From contig DCUI01000052.1 of assembly GCA_002327785.1 (NCBI GenBank), forward strand, positions 1 to 35,419: DNA of 35,419 nt, in the 5' to 3' direction. This document shows positions 1-7,228 of the stretch, piece by piece. This DNA is from Phycisphaerales bacterium UBA2218 (GTDB lineage Bacteria > Planctomycetota > Phycisphaerae > Sedimentisphaerales > Anaerobacaceae). How positions within the stretch are numbered: the stretch's first letter is position 1; each line of letters opens with the position of its first letter. Both the position numbers and the translations under genes were made by a program. The notes below the pieces were generated by a model. It saw only the letters and a program-made list of their open reading frames with translations, was not told the origin of the DNA and ran no database searches.

Positions 1-1
1 T

Positions 2-346
2 AAAAAAAAAGCTCGCCAAACGCGGGGATGGCTGCTCTTCCAAGACGAGAGCGGGGTCTCCCAAAAGCCGCCGTTGAGACGGACGTGGGCCCCCAAGGGC
101 CAACCGCCCATCGTGGTTCCCCCTTTCAACTGGAAGAAGATGTCGATCTCCGCGGCCCTTGCCGATCGCTGGGATGGGAAACGGGCTCGCCTGTACTTTC
201 AGATGAAACCCGGCAGTTATGATGGACCGGCTCTGATCGGGTTCTTGAAGGATCTCAAGAAGCACTTCCGGGGGCAGTATGTCATTCTGATCTGGGATGG
301 ACTGCCGGCGCATCGGAGTCGGGAGATGTATCGAAAAAGTGAATAG
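2..346 (+). pseudogene. IS630-family transposase fragment (both ends missing)
   Basis: The frame is open from base 2, so the 5' end lies outside the window. It reads through QDESGVSQKPPLRRTW, WAPKGQ and LIWDGLPAHRS, the conserved DDE-superfamily endonuclease segments of IS630/Tc1-type transposases. The first catalytic aspartate (QDES) and the second (WDG) are visible. The protein stops after AHRSREMYRKSE, where the family normally continues for about 60-80 residues to the third catalytic acid, so the C-terminus is lost and the copy cannot be active. No inverted repeat or target duplication is recognisable after the stop. It is a different subtype from the IS630 remnant near 11.9 kb. The family call is confident; the boundary of the element is not. 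Confidence 0.75.
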
Positions 347-571
347 GAAACAATTGACACCCCGGATCGCACGGGGTGCATAGGGCCGGGGTGCCGCAGT
401 TTTGGTCCGCCACCCGCCGCACTTTCCCTCCGCCCTTCACAGCAGGGAATTCGGTACGGCGAAAATCGGGAATTGCGTCGGGAAAACACCTCATCCTCGT
501 CGGAGTATCGGCGAAGGCGAGCAGGAGCGGGAAAAGATCGGGCGTGGAACGAAACTCAGGCGGGCAGAAGC

Positions 572-636
572 CGCCGGGCGCAAGACAGAGGACGCAGATG
601 GTTCTGTTCTCCGTCCTCTGTTCTTCGCACCCGGCG
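572..636. repeat. Long imperfect hairpin after rplI, in a gene-free stretch 347-637
   Basis: The arms at 572-594 and 612-636 are near-perfect reverse complements built around CAGAGGACG/CGTCCTCTG, with a 17-nt loop. The hairpin ends one base from the rplI stop codon, so it could act as a terminator for the minus-strand ribosomal operon, but no T-run follows it. Its sequence resembles a dispersed intergenic repeat. I see no other gene in 347-637: short frames there lack a ribosome binding site and family likeness. Confidence 0.5.
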
Positions 637-637
637 A

Positions 638-1126
638 TCAAGCTTGTTGTTCTTGCGTTTCTTCCTTCGGCGCTTCTTCGGCCTGCTCCGGGACCACCAC
701 GACGCGCACTGTCGCCGTGAGGTCTTCCGCAAACCGCAGACCCACCTCGTGTGTGCCAAGCTGCTTGATGTGTTCGGCCAACTTGATGACCTCGTCGGCC
801 ACCTCGAAGCCCTGGGCCCTCAGGTTGGCGGCGATCATCGCCTCGGTCACGGAGCCGAACAGCACACCCTGCTCGTTGGCCTTCGCGGCCAGGACCGCCT
901 CGGCGCCGTTGACCGCCTCGACCGCCTTCTCGATCCGCCTGCGCTCCTTCAACCGCTGTTCTGCACGCTTGGCCTTCTCCTGGGCGATGGCGCGGATGTT
1001 CCCTTCCGTCGCGACCTTCGCCAGGCCCTGGGGCAGCAGGTAGTTCCTGGCGTAACCCACCTTGACCTCCACGACGTCGCCGAGCCACCCCAGCTTCTTG
1101 ATATCCTCACAGAGCAATACTTTCAT
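638..1126 (-). CDS. rplI: 50S ribosomal protein bL9
   Basis: Large-subunit protein that binds 23S rRNA at the base of the L1 stalk. The 162-residue product starts MKVLLCEDIKKLGWLGD and continues VKVGYARNYLLPQG, the diagnostic N-terminal domain signature of bL9 (GxxVxVKxGYxRNxLxP). A long charged helix follows (about residues 40-75), then the C-terminal domain containing VLFGSVT. Length is slightly above the usual 148-150 residues because of an acidic, glutamine-rich tail. AAGGGG lies about 7 nt before the ATG. It is the last gene of the minus-strand order rpsF-ssb-rpsR-rplI, the classical arrangement, and is separated from rpsR by 130 bp of repeat-like DNA. Confidence 0.96.
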   Translation of the reverse strand: MKVLLCEDIKKLGWLGDVVEVKVGYARNYLLPQGLAKVATEGNIRAIAQEKAKRAEQRLKERRRIEKAVEAVNGAEAVLAAKANEQGVLFGSVTEAMIAANLRAQGFEVADEVIKLAEHIKQLGTHEVGLRFAEDLTATVRVVVVPEQAEEAPKEETQEQQA

Positions 1127-1140
1127 ATCGAAACCCCTTG

Positions 1141-1256
1141 GAATTGATTATCTCCTATCTACTATTCACGATTCGGTCTTCACCAAGGGATGCGGCACGC
1201 TTCGGCATCGCCTGTCTCCAAATCGCAAATCGCAAATTGTAGATCGCAAATTCGGT
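1141..1256. repeat. AT-rich intergenic repeat between rpsR and rplI
   Basis: The spacer is conspicuously AT-rich and carries near-tandem copies of the unit AAATCGC (about 1220-1255) opposite CTACTATTCACGATT at 1157-1171. The same vocabulary (ACTATTTACGATT and AATCGTAAATC) recurs at 4834-4935 and 6274-6368. The TAA stop of rpsR abuts this repeat. No gene is seen here. Confidence 0.5.
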
Positions 1257-1535
1257 TTACGTTGTGTAGGGCAGCAGGGCCATGAAACGCGCCCGCTTGA
1301 TCGCCAGCTTCGCCTTGCGCTGGCAGCCGGCGCAATTCCCGCTTCGCTTTCGCGAATAGATCTTGCCCCGGTTGGTCAGCAGCTTCTGCAGGGTATCAAT
1401 GTCCTTGTAGTCGATGTACTTGACGGAGCCCCTGCAGAAACGGCACTGCGTCTGCTCCCGCGCGCCGGCAAATCCGCTCCTTCTCCTGGTGGTTCTTTGT
1501 TGTCCTGTCCTTTGTGTTCTCTGTCGCATCGCCAT
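1257..1535 (-). CDS. rpsR: 30S ribosomal protein bS18
   Basis: Small-subunit protein that pairs with bS6 on the platform of the 30S subunit. The 92-residue product has an arginine-rich N-terminal extension (residues 1-27) and the bS18 core: CRFC near residue 31, VKYIDYKDIDTLQKLLTNRG, KIYSRKRSGNCAGCQRK, and AIKRARFMALLPYT at the C-terminus. The two CxxC pairs (CRFC and CAGC) mark the zinc-binding form of bS18. GAGGTAG precedes the ATG at 1535 by about 5 nt; an in-frame ATG two codons later is an alternative. The gene starts 21 bp after the ssb stop, consistent with co-transcription with rpsF and ssb. Confidence 0.96.
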   Translation of the reverse strand: MAMRQRTQRTGQQRTTRRRSGFAGAREQTQCRFCRGSVKYIDYKDIDTLQKLLTNRGKIYSRKRSGNCAGCQRKAKLAIKRARFMALLPYTT

Positions 1536-1556
1536 ATTCTACCTCATTGTCAATGG

Positions 1557-2000
1557 TCAAAAGGGTATTTCGTCATCGGGCACGGGCCCACCCGGACGGC
1601 CGGGCGCAGGCGGTCCGGCCTCATCGTAGCCGCCTGAGTCGGGCTGATCGGGTCCACCGCCGCCGGCGCTTGTGCCGGGCAGGAAGGTGAAGTTCTCGAC
1701 CGTCACGCGGTGCTTGCTGCGCTTGACGCCGTCCTGGCCCGTCCAGGAATCGAAGGACAGGCGGCCTTCCACGAAGATCGGCTTGCCCTTGCGGAAGAAC
1801 TTGTTGATGTTCTCCGCCATGCGGCCGAACGCGCGGCAATCCACGAAGCACGTCTCGTCGCGCTGGCTGCCGTCCTGGGCGGTCCAGCGGCGGTTCGTCG
1901 CCAGGCCGAAATCCACGACGGCGGTCTGGCTCGGCGTGTAGGAAAGCTGGGGATCACGCGTCAGGTTCCCCATCAGCAGAATCTTGTTGAAACTTGCCAT
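1557..2000 (-). CDS. ssb: Single-stranded DNA-binding protein
   Basis: Binds single-stranded DNA in replication, recombination and repair. MASFNKILLMGNLTRDPQ is the typical first strand of the SSB OB-fold, followed by VDFGLATNRRW and the FVEGRL strand. The C-terminus is a glycine/proline-rich linker ending in DDEIPF, the acidic tip that recruits partner proteins. I start at the ATG at 2000 (147 aa, the usual length for the family); the longer frame would overlap rpsF and adds 22 residues absent from SSB proteins. AGGTGAC lies a few nt upstream of this ATG. It is four bases downstream of the rpsF stop, in the conserved rpsF-ssb-rpsR order. Confidence 0.96.
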   Translation of the reverse strand: MASFNKILLMGNLTRDPQLSYTPSQTAVVDFGLATNRRWTAQDGSQRDETCFVDCRAFGRMAENINKFFRKGKPIFVEGRLSFDSWTGQDGVKRSKHRVTVENFTFLPGTSAGGGGPDQPDSGGYDEAGPPAPGRPGGPVPDDEIPF

Positions 2001-2004
2001 AAGG

Positions 2005-2484
2005 TCACCTGCCGTTTTCCATCTCGCCGACGGCATCATCGAATGCGGGAACGTTGATCGGCTCATCGCTCAGGCTGCGGCGGCGACGGTCCCCGCGATA
2101 TTCTCGCTCCTCGGGCTCCGGCGCCCCGTCGACCGGGATATCGTCCTTCGGCAGACCCGCAATATCCTGCTCGATCATCTCCGGCGGCCGCTTCTCCGTC
2201 GTCAGGACCAGGCAACGCATCACCTTTTCGGACAGTTGCACGTCCTTCTCGATGCCCGAAATCCGCCGGCCGTCCGCCTTGAAGTACGCCAGGATGTACG
2301 TCCCGCGAGACTTGTGCTCAATGTCGTAAGCGAGCTTGCGCTCACCCCATTTGCGGATCGCAACCACTTCGGCGTCCGCTCGCTTGAGGATGTTTTCGAT
2401 CATGGCCAGCGTCCCGTCCCAGTCGGCGGTCGCCAGAGCCGAATCCACCAGAAACATCCCTTCGTATAATCGCTTTGCAGCCAT
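2005..2484 (-). CDS. rpsF: 30S ribosomal protein bS6
   Basis: Small-subunit platform protein that forms a heterodimer with bS18. From MAAKRLYEGMFLVDSA the 159-residue product shows the ferredoxin-like bS6 fold, with WGERKLAYDIEHKSRGTYIL (the conserved W-G-x-R-x-L-A-Y segment) and YFKADGR. The C-terminus from about residue 105 is an acidic, arginine-containing disordered tail, longer than in E. coli. I chose the ATG at 2484 because it gives the family N-terminus. A longer frame from 2520 exists, and the GGAGGT that could serve the shorter start lies an unusually long 13 nt away, so the start is slightly uncertain. First gene of the rpsF-ssb-rpsR-rplI operon. Confidence 0.93.
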   Translation of the reverse strand: MAAKRLYEGMFLVDSALATADWDGTLAMIENILKRADAEVVAIRKWGERKLAYDIEHKSRGTYILAYFKADGRRISGIEKDVQLSEKVMRCLVLTTEKRPPEMIEQDIAGLPKDDIPVDGAPEPEEREYRGDRRRRSLSDEPINVPAFDDAVGEMENGR

Positions 2485-2565
2485 TTGTGAACCTATGACC
2501 TCCCGATTGTGAATAACCATCCCACATCAACGCTCAAACCAACAGAGGGCAGCGGCATCCGACGG

Positions 2566-3144
2566 TCATTGCTCCGGCCCCTTGTTGAACTCATTCATCG
2601 TTTTGTCCAGGCCGAACCGCAGCCAGTGCAGCACCGCGTCCCGGGCCTTGAGAATCGCCTCGTTCAGCAGCGGCCGTTCCTGCGGCTCAGGCCTGCCCAG
2701 CACGTAGCCCACCGCTTCGGCGCCGGGACACCGACCGATGCCAACCCGGCAGCGGGGAAACTCGCTGGAGCCGAGCTTCTCGATAATGTCCGCGAGCCCG
2801 TTGTGTCCGCCGGCCGATCCTTGGGCTCGGATGCGGATGACGCCGGGCTCCAGGGCCCGGTCGTCCACGACCACCATCAGGTGGCGAAGGTCCAGCTTGT
2901 AGAAGCCGGCGGCCGCAGCCACCGATTCGCCGCTGCGGTTCATGAACTTCCAGGGCTTCATCAGCATCACCTTGACGCCCGCATGGAGGCCCTCGCCGAT
3001 CCGGGCGTTGAACTTCCGCTGTTTGACCTCGATTCCCAACGTATCCTCCAGGGCCTCGATCACCTTGAACCCCAGGTTATGCCGCGTCTCGGCGTATTCC
3101 GGACCCGGATTCCCCAAACCAACGACAAGCCTGACTTCCGCCAT
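2566..3144 (-). CDS. pth: Peptidyl-tRNA hydrolase
   Basis: Cleaves peptidyl-tRNA released from stalled ribosomes, recycling the tRNA. The 192-residue protein begins MAEVRLVVGLGNPGPEY and has the signature ETRHNLGF with the catalytic histidine (about H22) and substrate-binding asparagine (N12). Further family blocks are MKPWKFMNRSGESV, VVVDDRALEPG (catalytic aspartate) and GSAGGHNGLADII. Length matches the family (about 190). It lies 37 bp downstream of rplY; the order prs-rplY-pth is common in bacteria, which supports a shared transcript. No strong Shine-Dalgarno is visible before the ATG. Confidence 0.96.
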   Translation of the reverse strand: MAEVRLVVGLGNPGPEYAETRHNLGFKVIEALEDTLGIEVKQRKFNARIGEGLHAGVKVMLMKPWKFMNRSGESVAAAAGFYKLDLRHLMVVVDDRALEPGVIRIRAQGSAGGHNGLADIIEKLGSSEFPRCRVGIGRCPGAEAVGYVLGRPEPQERPLLNEAILKARDAVLHWLRFGLDKTMNEFNKGPEQ

Positions 3145-3181
3145 GGGTCCCGATTCCGCTCAGCACGCGGCAGCAAGACGA

Positions 3182-3826
3182 TCACTGCTCTTCGCCTTCT
3201 TCGGCCTTGGGTTCTCTTTCACGGATGACCTCGGGCGCCACGGGCGCTTCGGCCTCGAGCTGTTCGGTGGTCTTGGCCTCCGCCACGACACGGCAGCTCA
3301 CCACGATAATCTCCGGCGAACTCACGAGTTTCACGCCCTCGGGCAACTGGATGTCCCCGGCCTTGATCGACTCGCCGACCCCAAGATCCTTGATCGACAC
3401 AACGATCGATTCAGGGATCCGGATGGCCAGACACTCGACCTCAAGATGATCGGTGTTCGATTCGACGATGCCCCCCTCGTGCGTGCCTTTGGCCACGCCC
3501 TTGAGCTCGACGGCCACGCTCACCTCGATCATTTCCGTCACATCGACGCGCATCAGGTCCACATGGACGATGTTGCGGCCGAGATGATCGTACTGTAGAT
3601 CCTTGATGAGCATCTTCTGTGTGGCCCCGTCGATCGTGACATCCATCAGCCGGTGCCCGTGATGGACGCCTTCCACGAAATCATGGGCGTCCAGGGAAAT
3701 CGCGATGGACTCTTTCTTGTGGCCGTACACAATGCCAGGGATGCGGCCCCGTTTGCGAACCGCTGCGGCCGCTTTCGAGCCGATGCGCTCTCTCAATTCC
3801 GCCTGTAAAACTAACGTCTTGTCCAT
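3182..3826 (-). CDS. rplY: 50S ribosomal protein bL25, CTC form
   Basis: Binds 5S rRNA in the large subunit. The 214-residue product is the long CTC/TL5 form: an N-terminal L25 domain (residues 1-95; RKRGRIPGIVYGHKKES is the typical L25 loop) followed by the TL5 C-terminal beta domain containing VKGVAKGTHEGGIVE-like and LEVECLAIRIPESIVV-like blocks, then an acidic E-rich tail. AGGTGAG touches an upstream ATG at 3832 but sits 6 nt before the ATG at 3826, so I start at 3826 (MDKTLVLQAELRE). Located between prs and pth, as in many bacteria. Confidence 0.95.
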   Translation of the reverse strand: MDKTLVLQAELRERIGSKAAAAVRKRGRIPGIVYGHKKESIAISLDAHDFVEGVHHGHRLMDVTIDGATQKMLIKDLQYDHLGRNIVHVDLMRVDVTEMIEVSVAVELKGVAKGTHEGGIVESNTDHLEVECLAIRIPESIVVSIKDLGVGESIKAGDIQLPEGVKLVSSPEIIVVSCRVVAEAKTTEQLEAEAPVAPEVIREREPKAEEGEEQ

Positions 3827-3861
3827 AAGCATCTCACCTGAAAAACTTACGCCTACTCTGT

Positions 3862-4821
3862 TTACGGTACATCCTGAGCAAAGAGACTGCTCACGGATTC
3901 ATCTCTGTGAATCCGCTTGATCGCCTCGCCGAGCATCCCCGCGACGCTCAGGACCTTGATCTTGCTGATTTTCTTCGCCTCCTCGGTCAGGGGAATCGTG
4001 TTCGTCACGACGACCTCATCGATCGGCGCCTTCCCGAGTCGCTCCAGCGCCGGGGGGGCGAACACCCCGTGCGTCACACCCACGCGGACACTCTTGGCGC
4101 CGCGCTGCCGGACGAGCTCCGCGGCCGTGCAAATCGTACCGGCCGTGGCGATGATGTCGTCGCACATCAGGACGTTGCAGCCCTCCACGGAGCCGATCAG
4201 TTCGCCGGCCTGGACCTGGGAGCCGCTGATCCGCTTCTTGTGAACGATCGCCAGGTCGCCGCCCAGGTGGGCGGCATACCGTGCGGCCGTCTTGAGGTTC
4301 CCCACGTCCGGCGAAACCACCGTCAGGTCCTCGATTCGTTTGTCGCGAAAATACCGGCTGAGCACCAGCTCGCCCGTCAGATGATCCACCGGGATGTCGA
4401 AGAAGCCCTGCAACTGATGTGCGTGCAGGTCGATCGCCAGGACGCGATCGGCCCCGGCCGTGGTGATGACGTTCGCCACGAGCTTGGCCGTGATCGGCAC
4501 CCGGCCCTCGTCCTTGCGATCCTGGCGGGCATAGCCGAAGTACGGGATCACCGCCGTGATCCGTTTGGCGCTGGCCCGACGCAGGCAATCCAGATAGATC
4601 ATCAGCTCCACCAGATGCTCATCCACCGGCCGGCACGTGGACTGGACAACGAAACAATCGCGGCCTCGCACGTCGTCCTCGATACGGATCATCCTCTCCC
4701 CATCGGGAAACGTGCCGATCTTGGACCCGCCGATCGGTATGCCCAGATACCTGCACACCTCGACGGCCAGCTCCGGATTGCTGCTCCCGGAGAATATCTT
4801 GAGATTGTCATTCAAAAACAT
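3862..4821 (-). CDS. prs: Ribose-phosphate pyrophosphokinase
   Basis: Makes PRPP from ribose 5-phosphate and ATP, feeding purine, pyrimidine, histidine and tryptophan synthesis. The 319-residue product has DLHAHQLQGFFDIPVDHL (the PRPP synthetase signature), the flexible-loop region YARQDRK, the VVSPDVG block, KKRISGSQV, and the PRPP-binding motif CDDIIATAGTI. This last motif has AxAG where many class I enzymes have DTGG, a common variant. Length is the family norm of 310-320. The ATG at 4821 follows GAGGGG by about 6 nt and gives MFLNDNLKIFSG, the expected N-terminus; the longer frame from 4848 has no such support. The rplY start is 35 bp downstream. Confidence 0.96.
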   Translation of the reverse strand: MFLNDNLKIFSGSSNPELAVEVCRYLGIPIGGSKIGTFPDGERMIRIEDDVRGRDCFVVQSTCRPVDEHLVELMIYLDCLRRASAKRITAVIPYFGYARQDRKDEGRVPITAKLVANVITTAGADRVLAIDLHAHQLQGFFDIPVDHLTGELVLSRYFRDKRIEDLTVVSPDVGNLKTAARYAAHLGGDLAIVHKKRISGSQVQAGELIGSVEGCNVLMCDDIIATAGTICTAAELVRQRGAKSVRVGVTHGVFAPPALERLGKAPIDEVVVTNTIPLTEEAKKISKIKVLSVAGMLGEAIKRIHRDESVSSLFAQDVP

Positions 4822-4833
4822 CTGGGTCCCCTC

Positions 4834-4935
4834 GGATTTGCCATCCACTACTCACTATTTGCCGTTTGGCGACGCCCTCGAAGCGCGACGCTGTCCTGAA
4901 GGCGAATCGAAATAGTACATGGCAAATCGTCAATC
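4834..4935. repeat. Palindromic AT-rich intergenic repeat between glmU and prs
   Basis: The left arm has GATTTGCCATCCACTACTCA and the right arm GAAATAGTACATGGCAAATC, imperfect reverse complements around a GC-rich centre. The right arm overlaps the 3' end of glmU and supplies its TGA stop codon. It is related in sequence and layout to the repeat at 6274-6368. Confidence 0.55.
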
Positions 4936-6168
4936 AACATGGTTTCGCCTTACACAGATTTCGTGGGCGTTCTCCTGCGAGACGACCGTGCCTGCACCGA
5001 TGTTGGCGCCGGCCTTGAGCGCCAACGGAGCGATCAGGACCACCCCGGAGCCGATGTAACAGTCATCGCCCACGGAGGTCTGGTGTACCGTTTGGCCGTC
5101 ATAGTTGGCGGTAATCGATCCGGCCCCTACGTTCACGCGGCGCCCGATAACGGCGTCGCCCAAATAGCTGTGATGCCTCGCACGGACCCCATCGGAGAGC
5201 GAGGTGTTCTTGACCTCCGTGAAGACACCGAGCACGACGTCATCGCCGATCACCGTGCCTTCCCGGAGGAAGGCAAACGGTCCGATCCGGCAATCGCGGC
5301 CGATCTTCACCGCGCCGTGAACGTATACGAACGGCTCGATCACGGTATCCTGGCCGATCTGCGCCCGGGCATCGATCCAGGTATTGTCCGGGTCCACGAT
5401 GGTCACGCCGTTCTCCATCAACTCTCGCTGGACCCGGTGCTGCATGATCTTGCTGGCCACGCTCAACTGCTCGCGGCTGTTGACGCCCACCGCCTCCTCC
5501 GGCCGGACCGCAGTGATGGCCACCACTTTGTGGCCGGTCGCGATCATCACCGACAGGGCATCCGTCAGATAGTATTCCTGCTTGACGTTGTTTGGCCTGA
5601 CCTGCGTCACGGCCTTGAAAAGGGCCTGGTTATTGAACAGGTAGTAGCTCGGATTCACCTCCTTGATGGCCCGCTGGGCGGGGGTGCAATCGCTGTCCTC
5701 GACGATGCCCTGGATGTTGCCGTAGGCGTCGCGCACGATTCGCCCGTAGCCGGTCGGGTCGTCCAGCACGGCGGTGGCCAGCGTGGCGACCGACTGCTCG
5801 GCCTCGTGCTTCTCGATCAGCGTCTGGAGGGTCTTGGCCCGGATCAGGGGCCCATCCCCGCACAAAACAAGCGTCTGCCCCGTGAAGTGCTCCAGGTGCT
5901 CCCGGCAGCACAGGACGGCATGGGCCGTGCCCAACTGCTTGAGCTGCTGCACCCAGACAATGTCCGAGGCATCGGCGAACCGTTCCTTGACCTGGTCGGC
6001 GCCGAACCCAACGATCACGTAAATCTTGTCCACACCAACGCTTCGGCACGCATCGAGCACGTAGGCCAACATGGGCCGCCCGGTTACCTCGTGCAACACC
6101 TTGGGCAGCTTGGTGTTCATCCGGCTGCTCACGCCTGCCGCCAACAAGATTGCAACTCTATCAGCCAT
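4930..6168 (-). CDS. glmU: Bifunctional GlmU-type UDP-N-acetylglucosamine pyrophosphorylase/acetyltransferase
   Basis: Makes UDP-GlcNAc for peptidoglycan and lipopolysaccharide. The N-terminal nucleotidyltransferase domain (about 1-225) has LAAGVSSRMNTKLPKVLHEV, a G-x-G-T-x-R-M-x-S-x-x-P-K-type motif, plus CGDGPLI and EVNPSYYLF. The C-terminal left-handed beta-helix (about 245-405) has hexapeptide repeats, EVKNTSL, and HHSYLGDAVIG with the histidine position used in acetyl transfer. At 412 residues it is shorter than E. coli GlmU (456), and its last residues (CVRRNHVD) run into a palindromic repeat that supplies the stop, so the usual C-terminal tail is missing. AAGGG lies about 7 nt before the ATG. 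It lies 108 bp upstream of prs; glmU-prs is a frequent pair. Confidence 0.9.
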   Translation of the reverse strand: MADRVAILLAAGVSSRMNTKLPKVLHEVTGRPMLAYVLDACRSVGVDKIYVIVGFGADQVKERFADASDIVWVQQLKQLGTAHAVLCCREHLEHFTGQTLVLCGDGPLIRAKTLQTLIEKHEAEQSVATLATAVLDDPTGYGRIVRDAYGNIQGIVEDSDCTPAQRAIKEVNPSYYLFNNQALFKAVTQVRPNNVKQEYYLTDALSVMIATGHKVVAITAVRPEEAVGVNSREQLSVASKIMQHRVQRELMENGVTIVDPDNTWIDARAQIGQDTVIEPFVYVHGAVKIGRDCRIGPFAFLREGTVIGDDVVLGVFTEVKNTSLSDGVRARHHSYLGDAVIGRRVNVGAGSITANYDGQTVHQTSVGDDCYIGSGVVLIAPLALKAGANIGAGTVVSQENAHEICVRRNHVD

Positions 6169-6190
6169 GAAAAACCCTTAATTCGATTTA

Positions 6191-6262
6191 CTACCCGGCC
6201 AGGACTCGAACCTGGAATAGGAGGACCAAAACCTCCTGTGTTGCCGATTACACCACCGGGTA
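6191..6262 (-). tRNA. trnQ: tRNA-Gln (anticodon TTG)
   Basis: The minus strand folds as a complete cloverleaf of 72 nt. The acceptor stem TACCCGG pairs with CCGGGTA, followed by discriminator G as expected for glutamine tRNA. The anticodon stem GGAGG/CCTCC encloses the loop TTTTGGT, giving anticodon TTG. The T arm is CCAGG-TTCGAGT-CCTGG. No CCA is encoded. It lies 22 bp upstream of glmU and may be co-transcribed with it. Confidence 0.93.
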
Positions 6263-6273
6263 ATCGCGTCTGG

Positions 6274-6368
6274 GATTTACTATTTACGATTTACCATTTT
6301 GGCATGCGCGCCCCAAAGCACGCTCCACCCGCGGGCGGGGGCGAATAGTAAATAGTCAATCGTAAATC
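6274..6368. repeat. Palindromic repeat of the ATTTACTATTTACGATT type
   Basis: GATTTACTATTTACGATTTA at 6274-6293 is nearly the reverse complement of the right arm GAATAGTAAATAGTCAATCG at 6342-6361 and the bases after it, with a GC-rich centre of about 45 nt. It sits between the tRNA-Gln gene and a tRNA-like remnant. Related copies are at 4834-4935 and 1141-1256. No coding capacity is seen. Confidence 0.6.
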
Positions 6369-6479
6369 CTAACCGTTGTCACGGAGACCGCGCCGGGCGC
6401 AGTCCGGTAGGACCCTGTCGAAGGCTTGAGCCGGCCACGCCGTGATTCTGCCGGCCCCAGAGGACATTTCGGCCCCAGT

Positions 6480-6528
6480 CTACCCCATGCGACAGGGGAA
6501 TCCTAACCGTTGGACTATACCCGATCCC
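6480..6528 (-). other. tRNA-Gln/Glu-like 5' half (remnant) in a structured segment
   Basis: On the minus strand the segment reads a 5' acceptor-like TCGGGTA followed by TAGTCCAACGGTTAGGAT, a convincing D arm of glutamine/glutamate-type tRNAs. After it, CCCC-TGTCGCAT-GGGG gives an 8-nt loop that breaks the U33/anticodon rule, and no T arm or matching 3' acceptor strand is found. The 14-mer AATCCTAACCGTTG occurs at 6499-6512 and again at 6365-6378, bracketing the structured DNA between them. That DNA also holds the distant inverted repeat CCCTGTCG/CGACAGGG. I read it as a tRNA remnant, possibly an old integration site; a small RNA is possible. Confidence 0.35.
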
Positions 6529-6553
6529 AATTGACCGTGCAACTTTTTTTTTC

Positions 6554-6585
6554 CTGACCGCAATAGGCTGGCAGGAGCATATAAT
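6554..6585 (+). promoter_or_regulatory. Candidate promoter for the kinase-like/deaminase cassette
   Basis: A perfect TATAAT lies at 6580-6585, about 50 bp before the first start codon of the cassette. The best upstream hexamer is CTGACC at 6554-6559, with a long 20-bp spacer, so the -35 is weak. A run of ten T lies just upstream (about 6544-6553). The -10 element is clear, but promoter use in this organism is inferred. Confidence 0.4.
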
Positions 6586-6637
6586 GGAGGCGAGGTTGTA
6601 TTTGACACCAGACCGGTTTCTCGCCGAAGGGAGAGCC

Positions 6638-7228
6638 ATGAGCCAGTCTTCAAAGAACCTTATCCTGGGACTCACGGGTTCCCTGGGAAGCGGCTGTACC
6701 ACCCTCAGCAAAGCGCTTGCGGACAAAGGATTCAGACGAGTCTCCATTTCCAGCCTGATAAAGGACAAATTCAAGGAGTTGCACACGGGACAGGAGCCCA
6801 CTCAGGCGAGTTATGGGGCGGACTGGCGGGCGGAACTCCAAGACATCGGGAACAAAGGCAGGCGAGGTGAATTCGCCCGGGATGGGGATAGTGGGAAAGA
6901 TTTCAGGGCTTATTGGGTTGAACTGGTCCTGAGCGGTACCGATCCCGGAAAAGAGGATATCGTGGTCGATGGGATCAGAAATGCGGGGGAAGTGGAATGG
7001 CTACGGAACCGCTATCCGAACTTCTGGCTCGTAGCGGTCTTCTCCGATCAGGAGAAACGCTGGTCCCGGCTGAAGCAGAACTATGATCACGATGAGAAGG
7101 TGTTTTTGCGCGATGATCGGAGGGACTCTGGCGAAGACGAGAAGAGCGGCCAGAGTGTCCAGACTTGTGTGTACGAAGCCGACTACGTGCTCAAGAATGC
7201 CGACACGATCGAGCCCCCAGCAAAGTGA
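6638..7228 (+). CDS. P-loop nucleotide-kinase-like protein, N-terminal half of a split AvcD-type anti-phage dCTP deaminase
   Basis: The 196-residue protein opens with MSQSSKNLILGLTGSLGSGC, a P-loop (GSLGSGCTT) in which cysteine replaces the usual lysine. It continues with VDGIRNAGEVEWLR and, near the end, FLRDDRRDSGEDEKSGQSVQ and ADYVLKN. This block order is that of the N-terminal P-loop domain of AvcD-type dCTP deaminases, which consume the dCTP pool during phage infection. Here the domain is a separate gene: its TGA overlaps the GTG of the following deaminase gene (GTGA). I chose the ATG at 6638 because AAGGGAGAG lies 5 nt upstream; a longer frame from 6584 starts inside the -10 region. The DNA is more AT-rich than the flanking genes, suggesting acquisition. 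The family assignment rests on motif memory, not a search. Confidence 0.78.
   Translation: MSQSSKNLILGLTGSLGSGCTTLSKALADKGFRRVSISSLIKDKFKELHTGQEPTQASYGADWRAELQDIGNKGRRGEFARDGDSGKDFRAYWVELVLSGTDPGKEDIVVDGIRNAGEVEWLRNRYPNFWLVAVFSDQEKRWSRLKQNYDHDEKVFLRDDRRDSGEDEKSGQSVQTCVYEADYVLKNADTIEPPAK

Noticed and set aside
282..1088. 268-codon minus-strand frame overlapping rplI
   Set aside because: It runs through rplI in another frame and through the hairpin; rplI is unambiguous.
1215..1256. Short direct repeats resembling a CRISPR array
   Set aside because: The units are about 7-12 bp with no spacers and no cas genes nearby; this is an AT-rich intergenic repeat.
3907..6348. Long plus-strand frames (330 and 469 codons) opposite prs and glmU
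   Set aside because: They are mirror frames produced by GC-rich codon bias. The minus strand encodes clear PRPP synthetase and GlmU motifs, and the plus frames have no ribosome binding site or family likeness.
6191..6530. A second functional tRNA upstream of tRNA-Gln
   Set aside because: Only the 5' half fits a tRNA; the anticodon loop has 8 nt and no T arm or matching acceptor strand exists.
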